Shown in pieces: positions 27,193 through 38,050 of a stretch of DNA of 64,000 nucleotides. A program made the position numbers and the translations under genes. Each line of letters starts with the position of its first letter. Within the stretch, counting starts at the first letter, position 1. Under the pieces are notes generated by a model. The model was not told the origin of the DNA, made no database searches, and worked only from the letters and a program-made list of their open reading frames with translations. Source of the stretch: Gordonia sp. SID5947 (GTDB taxonomy: Bacteria; Actinomycetota; Actinomycetes; Mycobacteriales; Mycobacteriaceae); NCBI RefSeq assembly GCF_009862785.1, contig NZ_WWHU01000001.1:1674001-1738000 (forward strand), in the 5' to 3' direction.

Positions 27193-28493
27193 CGATGTCC
27201 TTCCTGTTCGCGTGAGCGGCCCACCATCACAGCGGTTTCCACGTCCACGTCATCCCTGTCCGCCTTCTCTGACCTCTCCGCCCGGTCCGCGCCACCGGGC
27301 GCACCCCGGGGCATCGTCAGACGGACGTTCGTACCACGGTCCGGAGCCGAGTCGATCGCCACGTCACCACCCGCCCGCTGCATGCGGGCGCGAATGGAGC
27401 GGGCGATGCCCTGGCGGTCGTCGTCGACGCGCTCCGGCTCGAATCCCACGCCACGATCACGGACGAACACCTCGACGTGCTCGTCGGTCACCTCACCGTA
27501 GACATCCACCTTGCGTTCGCCGGAGTGCTTGGCCGCGTTGATCAACGCCTCCCGGGTGGCGGCCACCAGCGCCGACCACCGGCGGCGTTCGGCCGCCGGC
27601 TCGTCGTCGGGACGCAGGTCGCCGACGGTGACGACTTCGACCTCGATGCCGTAGTCGTCTTCCACCTCGGCGCCGACGCCCTGCAGGCCGGCCGACAGCG
27701 AGCCCGCTCGTTGCGCGGGGTCACCGAACAGCCAGCCACGCAGTTCCCGCTCTTGGCTGCGTGCCAGTCGTGCGACCTCCTCGGGCCTGCCGGCTTGTTT
27801 CTGGATCAGCGCGAGTGTCTGCAACACCGAGTCGTGCAGATGAGACGCGATCTCCTCACGTTCGGCATTGCGGATGCGCGCGGCCCGTTCTTCGTTGAGC
27901 GCCCGCCACATCCGCATCCACAGCGGCACGGTGAGCAACAGGACACCGATCAGGGTGGCGAGGACGGCGAGCAGGGTCGTCGAGAGGCCACCGAAGTTCT
28001 GATTCCCGGCCAGCACGATCACGACCAGGCCACCGATCACCAACAGGGCACCACCGACCAGACGGGTCCAGGTCAGCAGTGGCGTCCGCGGCGACGAGCG
28101 GGAGGTGTCGAACTCGCGCCAGACCAGGCTGGCGCCCACGACGACGAAGACGAACGGCACCAGATACGCGGCCGGGGTGCCAGATGCGGCGAACCCGACC
28201 ACCGACATGGCGACCAGTCCCACCAGCGCCAGCCCGTAGGCCTGTCGCCGCTCGCCGGGCGGAGGCGGGGCGGTGTCCTGGCCCGGCGGGCAGAAGAACC
28301 AGAGCAGTCCGTAGGCGAGAACGCCCGCGCCCGCGAGGGCGGCGAGCACCATGAAGACCACACGTACCCGGAACGCATCGATGCCGAGGTGGTCGGCGAT
28401 GCCGCCGGCGACACCGGCGACCACCCGGCCGCCGTCGCGTCGCACCAGCCGCGGCGTCTGGGGTGACGCAGGCGGTGATGCGGGCACGGGCAC
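27189..28493 (-). CDS. PspC-domain sensor histidine kinase
   Basis: This 434-residue membrane kinase starts with a PspC domain (LVRRDGGRVVAGVAGGIADHLG, then a helix ending in LAYGLLWFFCPPG). Further helices follow to about residue 215, then the dimerisation segment EEIASHLHDSVLQTLALIQ with the phosphoacceptor His (HisKA_3 type) and an HATPase domain (EALINAAKHSG, VRDRGVGFEPE). The GTG at 28493 has GAGGTGAG eight bases upstream; a GTG at 28505 overlaps that site and is less likely. It phosphorylates the adjacent regulator. The PspC domain suggests that membrane or envelope stress is sensed within the bilayer. Confidence 0.91.
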   Translation of the reverse strand: MPVPASPPASPQTPRLVRRDGGRVVAGVAGGIADHLGIDAFRVRVVFMVLAALAGAGVLAYGLLWFFCPPGQDTAPPPPGERRQAYGLALVGLVAMSVVGFAASGTPAAYLVPFVFVVVGASLVWREFDTSRSSPRTPLLTWTRLVGGALLVIGGLVVIVLAGNQNFGGLSTTLLAVLATLIGVLLLTVPLWMRMWRALNEERAARIRNAEREEIASHLHDSVLQTLALIQKQAGRPEEVARLARSQERELRGWLFGDPAQRAGSLSAGLQGVGAEVEDDYGIEVEVVTVGDLRPDDEPAAERRRWSALVAATREALINAAKHSGERKVDVYGEVTDEHVEVFVRDRGVGFEPERVDDDRQGIARSIRARMQRAGGDVAIDSAPDRGTNVRLTMPRGAPGGADRAERSEKADRDDVDVETAVMVGRSREQEGHR

Positions 28494-28595
28494 ACCACTA
28501 CTCACCTCTCGATAGTGGCACGTTCGAGTCCTCGTGCACATCAGGGACGTTCTCAGGGTCCACCCCCGATGTGCCGGCCCCATCGCGCCGCCACG

Positions 28596-29966
28596 ATGGA
28601 TGACATGGACACGAAGCAGTTCGAAGGGATGTGGGCGACGAGGCCGGTCCGGCCGAATCACGATCGCACGGTCGCGGGCGTCTGTGCGGGTATCGGTGCG
28701 CGCTATCGAGTCGATCCGACGTTGGTGAAGATCGCGTTCGTGGTGGCCACGTTGTTCGGCGGGAGCGGACTCGTCCTCTACATCGCAGCCTGGATCGCCT
28801 TTCCGGCCGAGGACCGCTCGCGCGACGAACTGGGCTCGATCCGGCACGCCGCCTCGGCCGCCAATCGTCGGCCGCGACACCTGCGGCACCGAAACCCACA
28901 GTTCATCCTGCTGATCGTGCTCGCGATCATCGTGCTGACATCGTTCGGGCCCAGTCGCACATGGAGTTCGGGTGGCCTCCTCGGAGCGGCATTGATGCTC
29001 GTGGGGTGGTGGCTGCTCTATCAGCGCACACCCGAACCTCCCGTCGGGACAAGCGTCGACACGGTGACCCCGGGTCAGATCATCGCGGGCACCGATTCGT
29101 CCACGGATCGGTTGCAGCCCTGGATTCCCCGTGCGCTGGCCGCGAATCCGATGAGCGGTCATCCCGGCACATCCCCCACCATGCCGCCCGCCCAGGCGAT
29201 GTCGCCCGGCATGACGGCCCCGAGCGCCCGGCCTGCCGCAGCCGGGACCACCGAGACCGCACCGACCGAGTTCATGCAACGCACCACCCCACCCGCCTGG
29301 GATCCGTTGGGTACGGCCCAATTCGCCTGGGATCTACCCGAACCCGCGCCTGACCGAGCCCCCGCCGAACCGGCCGACCGGCGATCGCCGCTGACCCTCA
29401 TCGTCGTCGGTCTCGCGGTCATCACGGCGGCGGCCGGCGCTGCTCTGCACCAGGCCGGGGTCGATTGGTTCACGCCGGCACGCATTCTCTCGCTGGCATT
29501 GGCCGTGGTCGGTGCCGGTCTGGTCTACGCGGGATTCCGCCGTCGGACGACAGGACGACACAGCTCGGGCCTCGTCCCGATCGCACTCGCCCTCGGCGTG
29601 GCCGTGGTGGCCACCTCGTTGGTCGGGCGTCTCGACGGATTCCCCTCGGGCGGCGCCGGTGAACGGATCTACACACCGGTCACGGAGAACGACATCCGAG
29701 GCGAGTACTCGCTCACCATGGGCCGCATGGTGCTCGACCTGCGGGACGTGGACCTCACAACCGACCGGTCGGTGACCCTGCGCAACGGTGTGGGTGAGAT
29801 CGAGGTCCAGGTACCGAAAGACATGAACGTCCGAGCCACCTGCGACTCCGGCGTCGGCGACCATGTCTGTCCCGACGGTCTCTCCGGTGGCGGCGACGGC
29901 ACCGACGGACCCGTCCTGACCATCGACGCACGAACCGACGTCGGACATGTGGAGGTGGCGCGATGA
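28596..29966 (+). CDS. PspC-domain membrane protein, likely inhibitor/sensor of the adjacent kinase
   Basis: This 456-residue protein begins with a PspC domain (RPNHDRTVAGVCAGIGARYRV, then VLYIAAWIAFPAE). Further helices lie at about 110-123, 128-145, 263-281, 290-307 and 320-336, with a 115-residue Met/Pro/Ala/Thr-rich segment between 145 and 260. The C-terminal 110 residues form a beta-rich domain (LVLDLRDVDLT, GVGEIEVQVPKDMNVRATCDSGVGDH), as seen in LiaF-like and DUF2154-type tails. Domains and divergent position next to the PspC kinase recall EsrI. The start follows no clear ribosome site; ATG 28605 is an alternative. It is coupled to the next small gene. Confidence 0.83.
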   Translation: MDDMDTKQFEGMWATRPVRPNHDRTVAGVCAGIGARYRVDPTLVKIAFVVATLFGGSGLVLYIAAWIAFPAEDRSRDELGSIRHAASAANRRPRHLRHRNPQFILLIVLAIIVLTSFGPSRTWSSGGLLGAALMLVGWWLLYQRTPEPPVGTSVDTVTPGQIIAGTDSSTDRLQPWIPRALAANPMSGHPGTSPTMPPAQAMSPGMTAPSARPAAAGTTETAPTEFMQRTTPPAWDPLGTAQFAWDLPEPAPDRAPAEPADRRSPLTLIVVGLAVITAAAGAALHQAGVDWFTPARILSLALAVVGAGLVYAGFRRRTTGRHSSGLVPIALALGVAVVATSLVGRLDGFPSGGAGERIYTPVTENDIRGEYSLTMGRMVLDLRDVDLTTDRSVTLRNGVGEIEVQVPKDMNVRATCDSGVGDHVCPDGLSGGGDGTDGPVLTIDARTDVGHVEVAR

Positions 29967-30172
29967 CGCAGGAGACGACCGGCCGCGACACCCGCCACCG
30001 CGCCCCGGGACTCGTGATGCTCGGACTCGCGGCGCTCCTCGTGTCCGGCTGGGGCCTCGCGGGTGGACCGGATCTGCCCTCGGCCGCCGTCCTCGGGTGG
30101 CTCGCCGTTGCGGTGGGCCTCGTCGTCGGACTGATCCTCATCCTGACCGGGGCGCGATCGTCACGCCGGTGA
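29963..30172 (+). CDS. small two-helix membrane protein of the PspC unit
   Basis: This 69-residue protein overlaps the PspC gene by four bases (ATGA), which argues that it is real. It has a polar N-terminus, helices at about 17-32 and 40-62 (LGWLAVAVGLVVGLILILTG) and ends in SSRR. I recognise no family. It may be a partner subunit or modulator of the PspC protein. Confidence 0.72.
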   Translation: MTQETTGRDTRHRAPGLVMLGLAALLVSGWGLAGGPDLPSAAVLGWLAVAVGLVVGLILILTGARSSRR

Positions 30173-30203
30173 CGTGACGGTCAGCGCCGTAGTCGCGAGG
30201 CGA

Positions 30204-31796
30204 CTACTCCCACTCGATGGTGCCCGGCGGCTTGCTCGTGACGTCGAGTACCACGCGGTTCACGTCGTGGACCTCGTTGGTGATGCGGGTCGAGATCACC
30301 TCGAGCACCTCATACGGCACGCGGGTCCAGTCCGCGGTCATCGCGTCCTCACTCGACACCGGCCGTAGCACGATCGGGTGCCCATAGGTACGACCGTCGC
30401 CCTGGACCCCGACGCTGCGCACATCGGCGAGCAGTACCACCGGGCACTGCCAGATCTGCCCGTCGAGGCCGGCCGCGGTCAACTCCTCGCGTGCGATCAG
30501 GTCCGCCTTGCGCAGCATCGCCAGGCGGTCTGCGGTCACCTCGCCGACGATCCGGATGGCCAGCCCCGGCCCCGGGAACGGCTGACGACCGACGATCTCT
30601 TCCGGTAGCCCCAGTTCCCGGCCGACGGCACGCACTTCGTCCTTGAACAGCAGACGCAGTGGCTCGACGAGAGAGAACTCGAGATCGTCGGGCAAGCCGC
30701 CGACGTTGTGATGGCTCTTGATGTTCGCGGTGCCGCTGCCACCGCCGGATTCGACGACATCCGGGTAGAGGGTGCCCTGGACGAGGTATTCCACCTTGTC
30801 ACCGGACGATGCGCGCTCCCCCAGCACCTCGGTGACCGCGCCCTCGAACGACCGGATGAACTCACGGCCGATGATCTTGCGCTTGTCTTCCGGGTCACTC
30901 ACACCGGAGAGTTCGCCCAGGAACGTGTCCGCGGCGTCCACGGTCACCAGCTTTGCCCCGGTGGCACCGACGAAATCGTGCTGGACCTGTTCGCGCTCGC
31001 CGGCACGCAGGAGTCCGTGGTCGACGAACACACAGGTCAAACGGTCGCCGATGGCCCGTTGTACGAGCGCGGCGGCGACCGCCGAATCGACACCGCCCGA
31101 CAACCCACAGATCGCGAGACCGTCACCGATCTGGTCGGCGACCTGGTCGATGAGCTGGTCGGCGATGTTGGCGGGCGTCCAGGTGGCCTCGAGCCCGGCG
31201 ATCTCGTAGAGGAACCGCGTGAGGATCTGCTGACCGTGCGGCGTGTGCAGCACCTCCGGGTGGTACTGCACCCCGGCCATCCGACGGTCCACGCACTCGA
31301 ACGCGGCGACCGGTGCACCCGGGGTGGAGCCGGTGACGGTGAAGCCCTCCGGCGCGGCCTGCACGGCGTCGTTGTGACTCATCCACACCGGCTGCGTCTC
31401 GGTCAGCCCCTGATGCAGGACACCGTCGCCCGTGATCGACAACGTCGTCCGCCCGAACTCACGACCGCCGGTGTTCGCGACCTCGCCACCGAGTCCCATG
31501 GCCATCGCCTGGAAGCCATAGCAGATACCGAAGACGGGGACCCCGAGATCGAACACCGCCGGATCGAGTGCCGGGGCGTCGTCGGCATAGACCGAGGCGG
31601 GGCCGCCCGAGAAGATGAGCGCGACGGGATTGCGCGCTTTCAGATCCGCCAACGGCGCGTCGTGCGCGATCACCTCGGAGTAGATCCGCGCCTCGCGGAC
31701 CCGCCGGGCGATCAGCTGCGCGTACTGCGCACCGAAGTCGAGCACGAGCACCGGCCGGGGACCGTCGACGAATGAGTCAGCAGAGGTGTCTGTCAC
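30204..31796 (-). CDS. guaA: GMP synthase (glutamine-hydrolysing)
   Basis: This 530-residue enzyme combines a class I glutamine amidotransferase ([17 protein letters not shown], nucleophile Cys in [16 protein letters not shown] histidine) with an ATP pyrophosphatase ([14 protein letters not shown]-loop) and a C-terminal dimerisation domain ending [15 protein letters not shown]. It converts XMP to GMP. The GTG at 31796 begins [17 protein letters not shown] and gives the standard length; longer open reading upstream is not conserved-looking. Separately transcribed guaB2 and guaB3 supply the earlier steps 3-5 kb away, with bioYMN in between. It converges with the PspC unit. Confidence 0.96.
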   Translation of the reverse strand: MTDTSADSFVDGPRPVLVLDFGAQYAQLIARRVREARIYSEVIAHDAPLADLKARNPVALIFSGGPASVYADDAPALDPAVFDLGVPVFGICYGFQAMAMGLGGEVANTGGREFGRTTLSITGDGVLHQGLTETQPVWMSHNDAVQAAPEGFTVTGSTPGAPVAAFECVDRRMAGVQYHPEVLHTPHGQQILTRFLYEIAGLEATWTPANIADQLIDQVADQIGDGLAICGLSGGVDSAVAAALVQRAIGDRLTCVFVDHGLLRAGEREQVQHDFVGATGAKLVTVDAADTFLGELSGVSDPEDKRKIIGREFIRSFEGAVTEVLGERASSGDKVEYLVQGTLYPDVVESGGGSGTANIKSHHNVGGLPDDLEFSLVEPLRLLFKDEVRAVGRELGLPEEIVGRQPFPGPGLAIRIVGEVTADRLAMLRKADLIAREELTAAGLDGQIWQCPVVLLADVRSVGVQGDGRTYGHPIVLRPVSSEDAMTADWTRVPYEVLEVISTRITNEVHDVNRVVLDVTSKPPGTIEWE

Positions 31797-31857
31797 GGTG
31801 TCGAGTCTAATGGCACCCGCGATCCCACCCGGCAGCCGTGCGCACACCCCTACCCGC

Positions 31858-31863
31858 CATAAT
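31858..31863 (+). promoter_or_regulatory. -10 element (CATAAT) for leaderless bioY
   Basis: CATAAT lies six bases before the bioY ATG at 31870, and no ribosome site is present, so transcription is expected to start at or next to the start codon. Confidence 0.5.
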
Positions 31864-31869
31864 GTCGGA

Positions 31870-32481
31870 ATGTCCCAGACCACCGACACGCCCTCGTCGT
31901 CGCGGCGATTCTCGCTGTCGGTGACCGACCTGACACAGGCGGCGGTGTTCGCCGCCCTGATCGCGGCGCTGGGTCTGCCCGGCACCATCACGATCGGCTC
32001 CGCCGGCGTACCGATCACGCTTCAGACACTGGGCGTGATGCTTGCCGGCTCGATCATCGGGCCCCGAAAAGGAACGCTGGCGGTGATCATCTTCGCCGTG
32101 CTGGCCATCGCAGGCCTGCCGATCCTGGCAGGCGGCCGCAGCGGGTTGGTGGCCCTTGCGTCCCCGACGGCCGGGTTCTTCGTCGGATTCCTGCCCGGCG
32201 TCGTCGCCATCGGTCTCGCCACAGCGCTGATGATGCCGCGGTACCGGGTGATCTGGGGCGTGGTGATCAACATCGTCGGCGGGATGGTCGTGATCTACGC
32301 CTGTGGGATCGCCGGACTGCTGCTACGGACCGACCTCTCGTTGTGGGCCGCGATCTCCACCAACGGCACCTACATCCCCGGCGACATCGCGAAGTCGATC
32401 ATCACCGCGCTGGTGGCCGCCCAGGTCCACCGCGCCTACCCGGGGCTCATCACGCCGCTGCGGCTGCGTCGTGCCCGGTGA
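31870..32481 (+). CDS. bioY: BioY, biotin-binding S component of ECF transporter
   Basis: This 203-residue protein has six hydrophobic segments. BioY features seen are [31 protein letters not shown] and the [27 protein letters not shown] segment that forms the biotin pocket. A polar Ser-rich N-terminus precedes helix 1. The ATG at 31870 begins [12 protein letters not shown]. It is followed by bioM and bioN, completing a three-part biotin uptake system as in Corynebacterium. I see no biotin-repressor operator in the short upstream region. Confidence 0.93.
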   Translation: MSQTTDTPSSSRRFSLSVTDLTQAAVFAALIAALGLPGTITIGSAGVPITLQTLGVMLAGSIIGPRKGTLAVIIFAVLAIAGLPILAGGRSGLVALASPTAGFFVGFLPGVVAIGLATALMMPRYRVIWGVVINIVGGMVVIYACGIAGLLLRTDLSLWAAISTNGTYIPGDIAKSIITALVAAQVHRAYPGLITPLRLRRAR

Positions 32482-32526
32482 CCGGCGGCGCGGTGACGGT
32501 CGGGTTCGCCCGGTGATCGGTTCCTG

Positions 32527-33204
32527 GTGATGATCGAGTTCCGGTCTGTCGGCCACGCATACGGTGACCGCGTCGTGCTGGCCGACGTCGATCTCGAGTT
32601 GTCCGAACGGCGGATCGGCATCATCGGCGCGAACGGCAGCGGCAAGTCGACGCTCGCTCGGATGATCAACGCGCTCGTGGTGCCCGACCGGGGGTCGGTG
32701 CATGTCAACGGGATCCATGCGGCACGCCACAAACGGCAGGTGCGGCGAGAGGTCGGTTTCATCTTCAGCGATCCGGATCGTCAGATCATCATGCCGACTG
32801 TCTCGGAGGACATCGAACTGTCGCTGACCCGGATCGAGCGGGACAAGGCGAAACGGTCCGCGAGGGCCGCTGCGGTCCTGGCACAGTTCGGGCTCGCCGA
32901 CCATGCGGATCATCCGGCGCACCTGCTCTCCGGTGGACAGAAGCAGCTCCTCGCGCTCGCATCGGTCCTGGTGACCGGGCCGTCCGTGCTGGTAGCCGAC
33001 GAGCCGACCACCCTCCTCGACCTCCGCAACAGTTCGATGCTGCGCGACGTCTTCGCGACCCTCGACGAGCAGCTGATCGTGCTCACGCACGACCTGGACC
33101 TGCTCACGCATTACGACCGCGTCGTCGTGCTCGACGAGGGACGCGTCGTCGCCGACGACGAGCCGGCCGCCGCGATCGCCGCATACCGCGCGCTGATGTC
33201 ATGA
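32527..33204 (+). CDS. bioM: BioM, ECF transporter ATPase
   Basis: This 225-residue ABC ATPase has Walker A GANGSGKST (Lys39), signature LLSGGQKQ, Walker B VLVADEPTTLLD and the switch histidine in VLTHDLD. The Q-loop reads VGFIFSDPDRQ, a form typical of EcfA/CbiO-type transport ATPases. It powers biotin uptake with BioN and BioY. It ends overlapping bioN by four bases, ensuring coupled production. Confidence 0.93.
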   Translation: MMIEFRSVGHAYGDRVVLADVDLELSERRIGIIGANGSGKSTLARMINALVVPDRGSVHVNGIHAARHKRQVRREVGFIFSDPDRQIIMPTVSEDIELSLTRIERDKAKRSARAAAVLAQFGLADHADHPAHLLSGGQKQLLALASVLVTGPSVLVADEPTTLLDLRNSSMLRDVFATLDEQLIVLTHDLDLLTHYDRVVVLDEGRVVADDEPAAAIAAYRALMS

Positions 33205-33803
33205 CCGCACTCGGCGTCTACTGTCCGGGCCGGTCGCTGCTGCACCGACTCCCCACCGGCCTCAAGCTCGTCGCCCTCGCAGCGGCCATCCTCGCCATCA
33301 GCTTCACGGTCCGGAGCCTGCCGGCAGTCGGATACCTCGCGATCGCGGTGGCGGCGGTCTACGCGCTGGGCGGCATCGGCCCGCGCGAGGCGTGGCGGCA
33401 GCTGCGGCCGGTGCTGTGGGTACTCGCCTTCGTCTTCGTGTTCCAGGTGGTGTTCACCGATTGGCGGCGCGCCCTGCTGATCTGCGCGGTCCTCGCCGCA
33501 TCGGTGGCACTGGCGGCCGCGGTCTCGCTCACCACCAGGACATCCGACATTCTCGACACCATCGTGGCCGGGTTGAGTCCGTTGCGGCGTATCGGGATAC
33601 GCACCGACCACATCGCTCTCGCACTGGCGCTGGCTATCCGATCGATCCCACTGATGGTCGAGGTGGTCGGACAGGTGGACGAGGCCCGGCAGGCGCGCGG
33701 GTTACGTCCTGGCGCGCGGATTCTCGTCGCGCCGGTGGTCATCGCTGCGTTACGGACGGCCGACGGGTTCGCCGACACCCTCATCGCCCGCGGACTGGAG
33801 TGA
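33201..33803 (+). CDS. bioN: BioN, ECF transporter transmembrane T component
   Basis: This 200-residue protein has about five hydrophobic helices. It carries the EcfT signature near the C-terminus, EARQARGLRPGAR, the coupling segment (A-R-G motif) that contacts the ATPase. The N-terminal YCPGRSLLHRLPTGLKL is also family-like. It overlaps bioM by four bases and ends 25 bases from the guaB3 stop, so the two converge. Confidence 0.91.
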   Translation: MTALGVYCPGRSLLHRLPTGLKLVALAAAILAISFTVRSLPAVGYLAIAVAAVYALGGIGPREAWRQLRPVLWVLAFVFVFQVVFTDWRRALLICAVLAASVALAAAVSLTTRTSDILDTIVAGLSPLRRIGIRTDHIALALALAIRSIPLMVEVVGQVDEARQARGLRPGARILVAPVVIAALRTADGFADTLIARGLE

Positions 33804-33828
33804 CTCGACCCGTCGGGATGTCAGACGA

Positions 33829-34986
33829 TCAGGAATGCAGCGACAGCCCGACCTTCTGGAATTCCTTGAGGTCGCTGTAACCGGCCTTGGCCATCGATCG
33901 GCGGAGAGCACCCACGAGGTTCAGCTCTCCGAACGCGTCCTGCGACGGCCCGGTGAGTACACGCTCCAGGCTGGGCCGATCATCGTCGGTCGCCACCTGC
34001 AGGAGCGCACCTCGCGGGGTGTCCGGATGCGCGGCCGCCGACGGCCAGTACCAGCCGAGGCCCGGTGATTCGGCGGCCGCCGCGAGTGGGGTGCCGAGGA
34101 CCGCGGCGTCGGCACCGCACGCGATCGCCTTGGCCAGATCCCCGGAACCGTGGATGTCGCCGTCGGCGATCACATGCACGTAGCGCCCACCGGTCTCGTC
34201 GAGGTGTTCACGGCGCGCGGCGGCCGCGTCGGCGATCGCGGTGGCCATCGGAACACCGATGCCGAGGACCTCGCCGGTTGTGGTCGCACCCGCGGCCGAG
34301 CCGTACCCGACGATCACACCGGCCGCGCCGGTCCGCATCAGATGCAGCGCCGTGCGGTGGTCGTGCACACCGCCGGCGATCACCGGGATGTCGAGTTCGG
34401 CGATGAAGGTCTTGAGGTTCAACGGTTCTCGGGCCGCACCATCCGGATCCACTTGCGCGACATGCTCGGCGGAGATGATCGTGCCGTGCACCACGAGGAT
34501 CTCCACACCGGCTTCGAGCAGCGCTGGTGTGAGTTCGGGCGCATGCTGCGGGCTCACCCGGACTGCGGTGGTCACCCCGGCGTCGCGCACCGTGGAGACG
34601 GCCTCACGGAGCAGGCCCGTGTCCAGCGGAGCCGAATGCAGTTGCTGCAGATGGCGAATCGCCGCCATCGGATCAGGATTCTCGGTGGCCACGGTGATCA
34701 GTTCGGCGATCTTCGCCTCGACGTCGCGGTGCCGGGCCCAGAGGCCCTCACCGTTGATCATCCCGAGCGCACCGAGCTTGCCGAGCTCGATGGCCACCGC
34801 AGGCGACACCAGAGCGTCCGTGGGATGACTCAGGATCGGGGACTCGAACCGGTAGGCATCGATCTGCCACGCGGTGGATACGTCCTTGGACGACCGGGTC
34901 CGACGGGACGGGACGATACTGATGTCATCGAGTTCGAACGTGCGGCGGGCCGTTCGGCCCATACCGATGTCCACGAGATCACGCAC
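33829..34986 (-). CDS. guaB3: GuaB3, IMP dehydrogenase-related barrel protein without CBS domains
   Basis: This 385-residue protein begins VDIGMGRTARRTFELDDISIVPSRRTR and ends LREFQ-type KEFQKVGLSLHS, the GuaB3 family pattern. The (beta/alpha)8 barrel is present without the two CBS domains. Where true IMPDH has GPGSICTTR with the catalytic cysteine, this protein reads GYGSAAGATTTGE, so the IMPDH cysteine is missing. Its activity is therefore uncertain; guanine-nucleotide salvage has been proposed for related proteins. It lies directly downstream of guaB2 with a hairpin between. Confidence 0.92.
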   Translation of the reverse strand: MRDLVDIGMGRTARRTFELDDISIVPSRRTRSSKDVSTAWQIDAYRFESPILSHPTDALVSPAVAIELGKLGALGMINGEGLWARHRDVEAKIAELITVATENPDPMAAIRHLQQLHSAPLDTGLLREAVSTVRDAGVTTAVRVSPQHAPELTPALLEAGVEILVVHGTIISAEHVAQVDPDGAAREPLNLKTFIAELDIPVIAGGVHDHRTALHLMRTGAAGVIVGYGSAAGATTTGEVLGIGVPMATAIADAAAARREHLDETGGRYVHVIADGDIHGSGDLAKAIACGADAAVLGTPLAAAAESPGLGWYWPSAAAHPDTPRGALLQVATDDDRPSLERVLTGPSQDAFGELNLVGALRRSMAKAGYSDLKEFQKVGLSLHS

Positions 34987-35009
34987 CGTTGCGCCTTTCT
35001 GCTACGCGA

Positions 35010-35040
35010 ATCGATCGCCGGCCGATCCGGCCGGATCGAT
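35010..35040. terminator. hairpin between guaB2 and guaB3
   Basis: ATCGATC and CGGCCG pair with CGGCCG and GATCGAT (13 bp, a two-base bulge and a three-base loop). It sits in the 74-base gap. No T run follows on the minus strand, so partial termination or RNA processing that lowers guaB3 relative to guaB2 is more likely than full termination. Confidence 0.5.
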
Positions 35041-35060
35041 CCGCCGACATCTTACGAGCT

Positions 35061-36608
<1,548 letters not shown>

Positions 36609-36692
36609 TCACCCCGTGGGGTTGCCTCCACACACCGGGAGACTGTGGAGTCCTCGCCCCACCCTGACCGATTCATCGGTTACCGTGGTTGT

Positions 36693-37082
36693 GTGCGTGA
36701 CCACCTACCACCCGGCCTCCCGCCTGACCCGTTCGCGGACGATCCCAGCGACCCGGCCTCGGCGCTCGACTCGGTGGAACCGGGCATCCCGCTCGACGAG
36801 CACGAGCGGATGGCCGTCGAGGAGGACCTGGCCGACCTTGCGGTCTATGAAGCACTTCTGGCCCATCGGGGCGTCCGCGGACTCGTCGTGGTGTGCGACG
36901 ACTGCCACGAAGATCACTATCACGACTGGGACATGCTGCGCGCCAACCTGCTGCAGCTCCTGATCGACGGCACCGTACGGCCGCACGAGCCGGCCGTGGA
37001 CCCACGACCGGACGCCTACGTCACCTGGGATTACTGCCGTGGCTACGCAGACGCGCGCAGCCACGTCGACGACGAACGCTGA
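36693..37082 (+). CDS. DUF5319 protein (Rv3412-like)
   Basis: This 129-residue acidic protein starts VRDHLPPGLPPDPFADDP. It contains LVVVCDDCHEDHYHDWDMLRANLLQLLIDG with a CxxC pair and several His residues that could bind a metal, and ends YVTWDYCRGYADA. It is syntenic with M. tuberculosis Rv3412 between guaB2 and rsdA. The GTG at 36693 gives the family length; a longer open frame starts at 36645 but lacks conserved character. No function is known. Confidence 0.86.
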   Translation: MRDHLPPGLPPDPFADDPSDPASALDSVEPGIPLDEHERMAVEEDLADLAVYEALLAHRGVRGLVVVCDDCHEDHYHDWDMLRANLLQLLIDGTVRPHEPAVDPRPDAYVTWDYCRGYADARSHVDDER

Positions 37083-37105
37083 ACCGCACCTACGAGGCGA
37101 CGGAC

Positions 37106-38050
37106 CTACGAGGACGGCGACGTCGTGGTCGGGAGATCCGACTGCTGCCCGTCGCTGCGCTCGACCGGCGACGACGTGGCCGTGGTGGTCGGGACGGAGT
37201 CCCGCACATCCGGGGGTGTCGACGGTTCCGAACTCCCGGGATTGCCGGGGCCCTGGTTGCCGCCGCCACTGGTCGGGACATCCGACGTCACCGGCGGCGG
37301 TGCCGGATTGGTGACGGTGACCGAAGACGAGCCGTCATCGACCCGCGACCGGCGCAGGTCACGCGGCGGCGTCGTGGGGCCCCTGCTCCCCTGACTCGGC
37401 CGCTGACTCTGCGAGACCGAGCCCGCCGTCGAGGTGAGCGATGCACCCGTCTTCTCGGCCTGGGCACGGAGCCGGTCGATCCAGTCCTTCATCCGGTTCA
37501 GGGTCTCCGAGTCCCGTACGGGTCCGAGATCCTTCTGCGCCTTCGCGATGAGTTCGGCCGCTTGCTGCGGATCACCGGCGGCCACAGCGGCCTCGGCCTT
37601 TTCGAGATTCGACTGCACATCCATCGATGCCTGCGTCTGCGTCGCGGCCTCGGAGAACACGACCCGCTTGACACCCCACAGCGGATCACCGGGCGACGAT
37701 CCCTCGGCGAGCACAGTCAGTCCCGCACCGGCGATCACGACGATCGCCGCCGCGCCCGACGCGACTCGCAGGTGACGGATCATGCCCCGGCCGCGACGCG
37801 CGCGCTCGGTGGCCGCGATCGCCGCCTCGACCTCGTCGACGGTCGGCAGTTCCGGCAACGGTTCGGCGAGCGTCTCATGACGCCAACCGGACAGCAGCTC
37901 CGCGAGCTGATACTCGGTGTCGTCGTGCGTGGGGACCGGCAGGTCCTGCGACAGCGCGTCGATGAACTCGTCGTCGACGTGCATCGAGGTCATGTCGATG
38001 GGCTGGTTCAGGTCCCAACCGGGTTCGGCAGGATCACGCTCGTCGTTCAT
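37106..38050 (-). CDS. rsdA: anti-sigma-D factor RsdA
   Basis: This 314-residue single-pass protein has a cytoplasmic N-terminus (YQLAELLSGWRHETLAEPLP, DEVEAAIAATERARRGRG) that should hold SigD, one helix (VASGAAAIVVIAGAGLTVLA, about 106-125) and an extracellular part with a helical segment (EKAEAAVAAGDPQQAAELIAKAQ). The Pro/Ser/Thr/Gly-rich tail begins about residue 205. RsdA sequesters sigma D at the membrane until proteolysis releases it. The ATG at 38050 has AGGTGAGG upstream and overlaps the sigD end by 17 bases. Confidence 0.92.
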   Translation of the reverse strand: MNDERDPAEPGWDLNQPIDMTSMHVDDEFIDALSQDLPVPTHDDTEYQLAELLSGWRHETLAEPLPELPTVDEVEAAIAATERARRGRGMIRHLRVASGAAAIVVIAGAGLTVLAEGSSPGDPLWGVKRVVFSEAATQTQASMDVQSNLEKAEAAVAAGDPQQAAELIAKAQKDLGPVRDSETLNRMKDWIDRLRAQAEKTGASLTSTAGSVSQSQRPSQGSRGPTTPPRDLRRSRVDDGSSSVTVTNPAPPPVTSDVPTSGGGNQGPGNPGSSEPSTPPDVRDSVPTTTATSSPVERSDGQQSDLPTTTSPSS

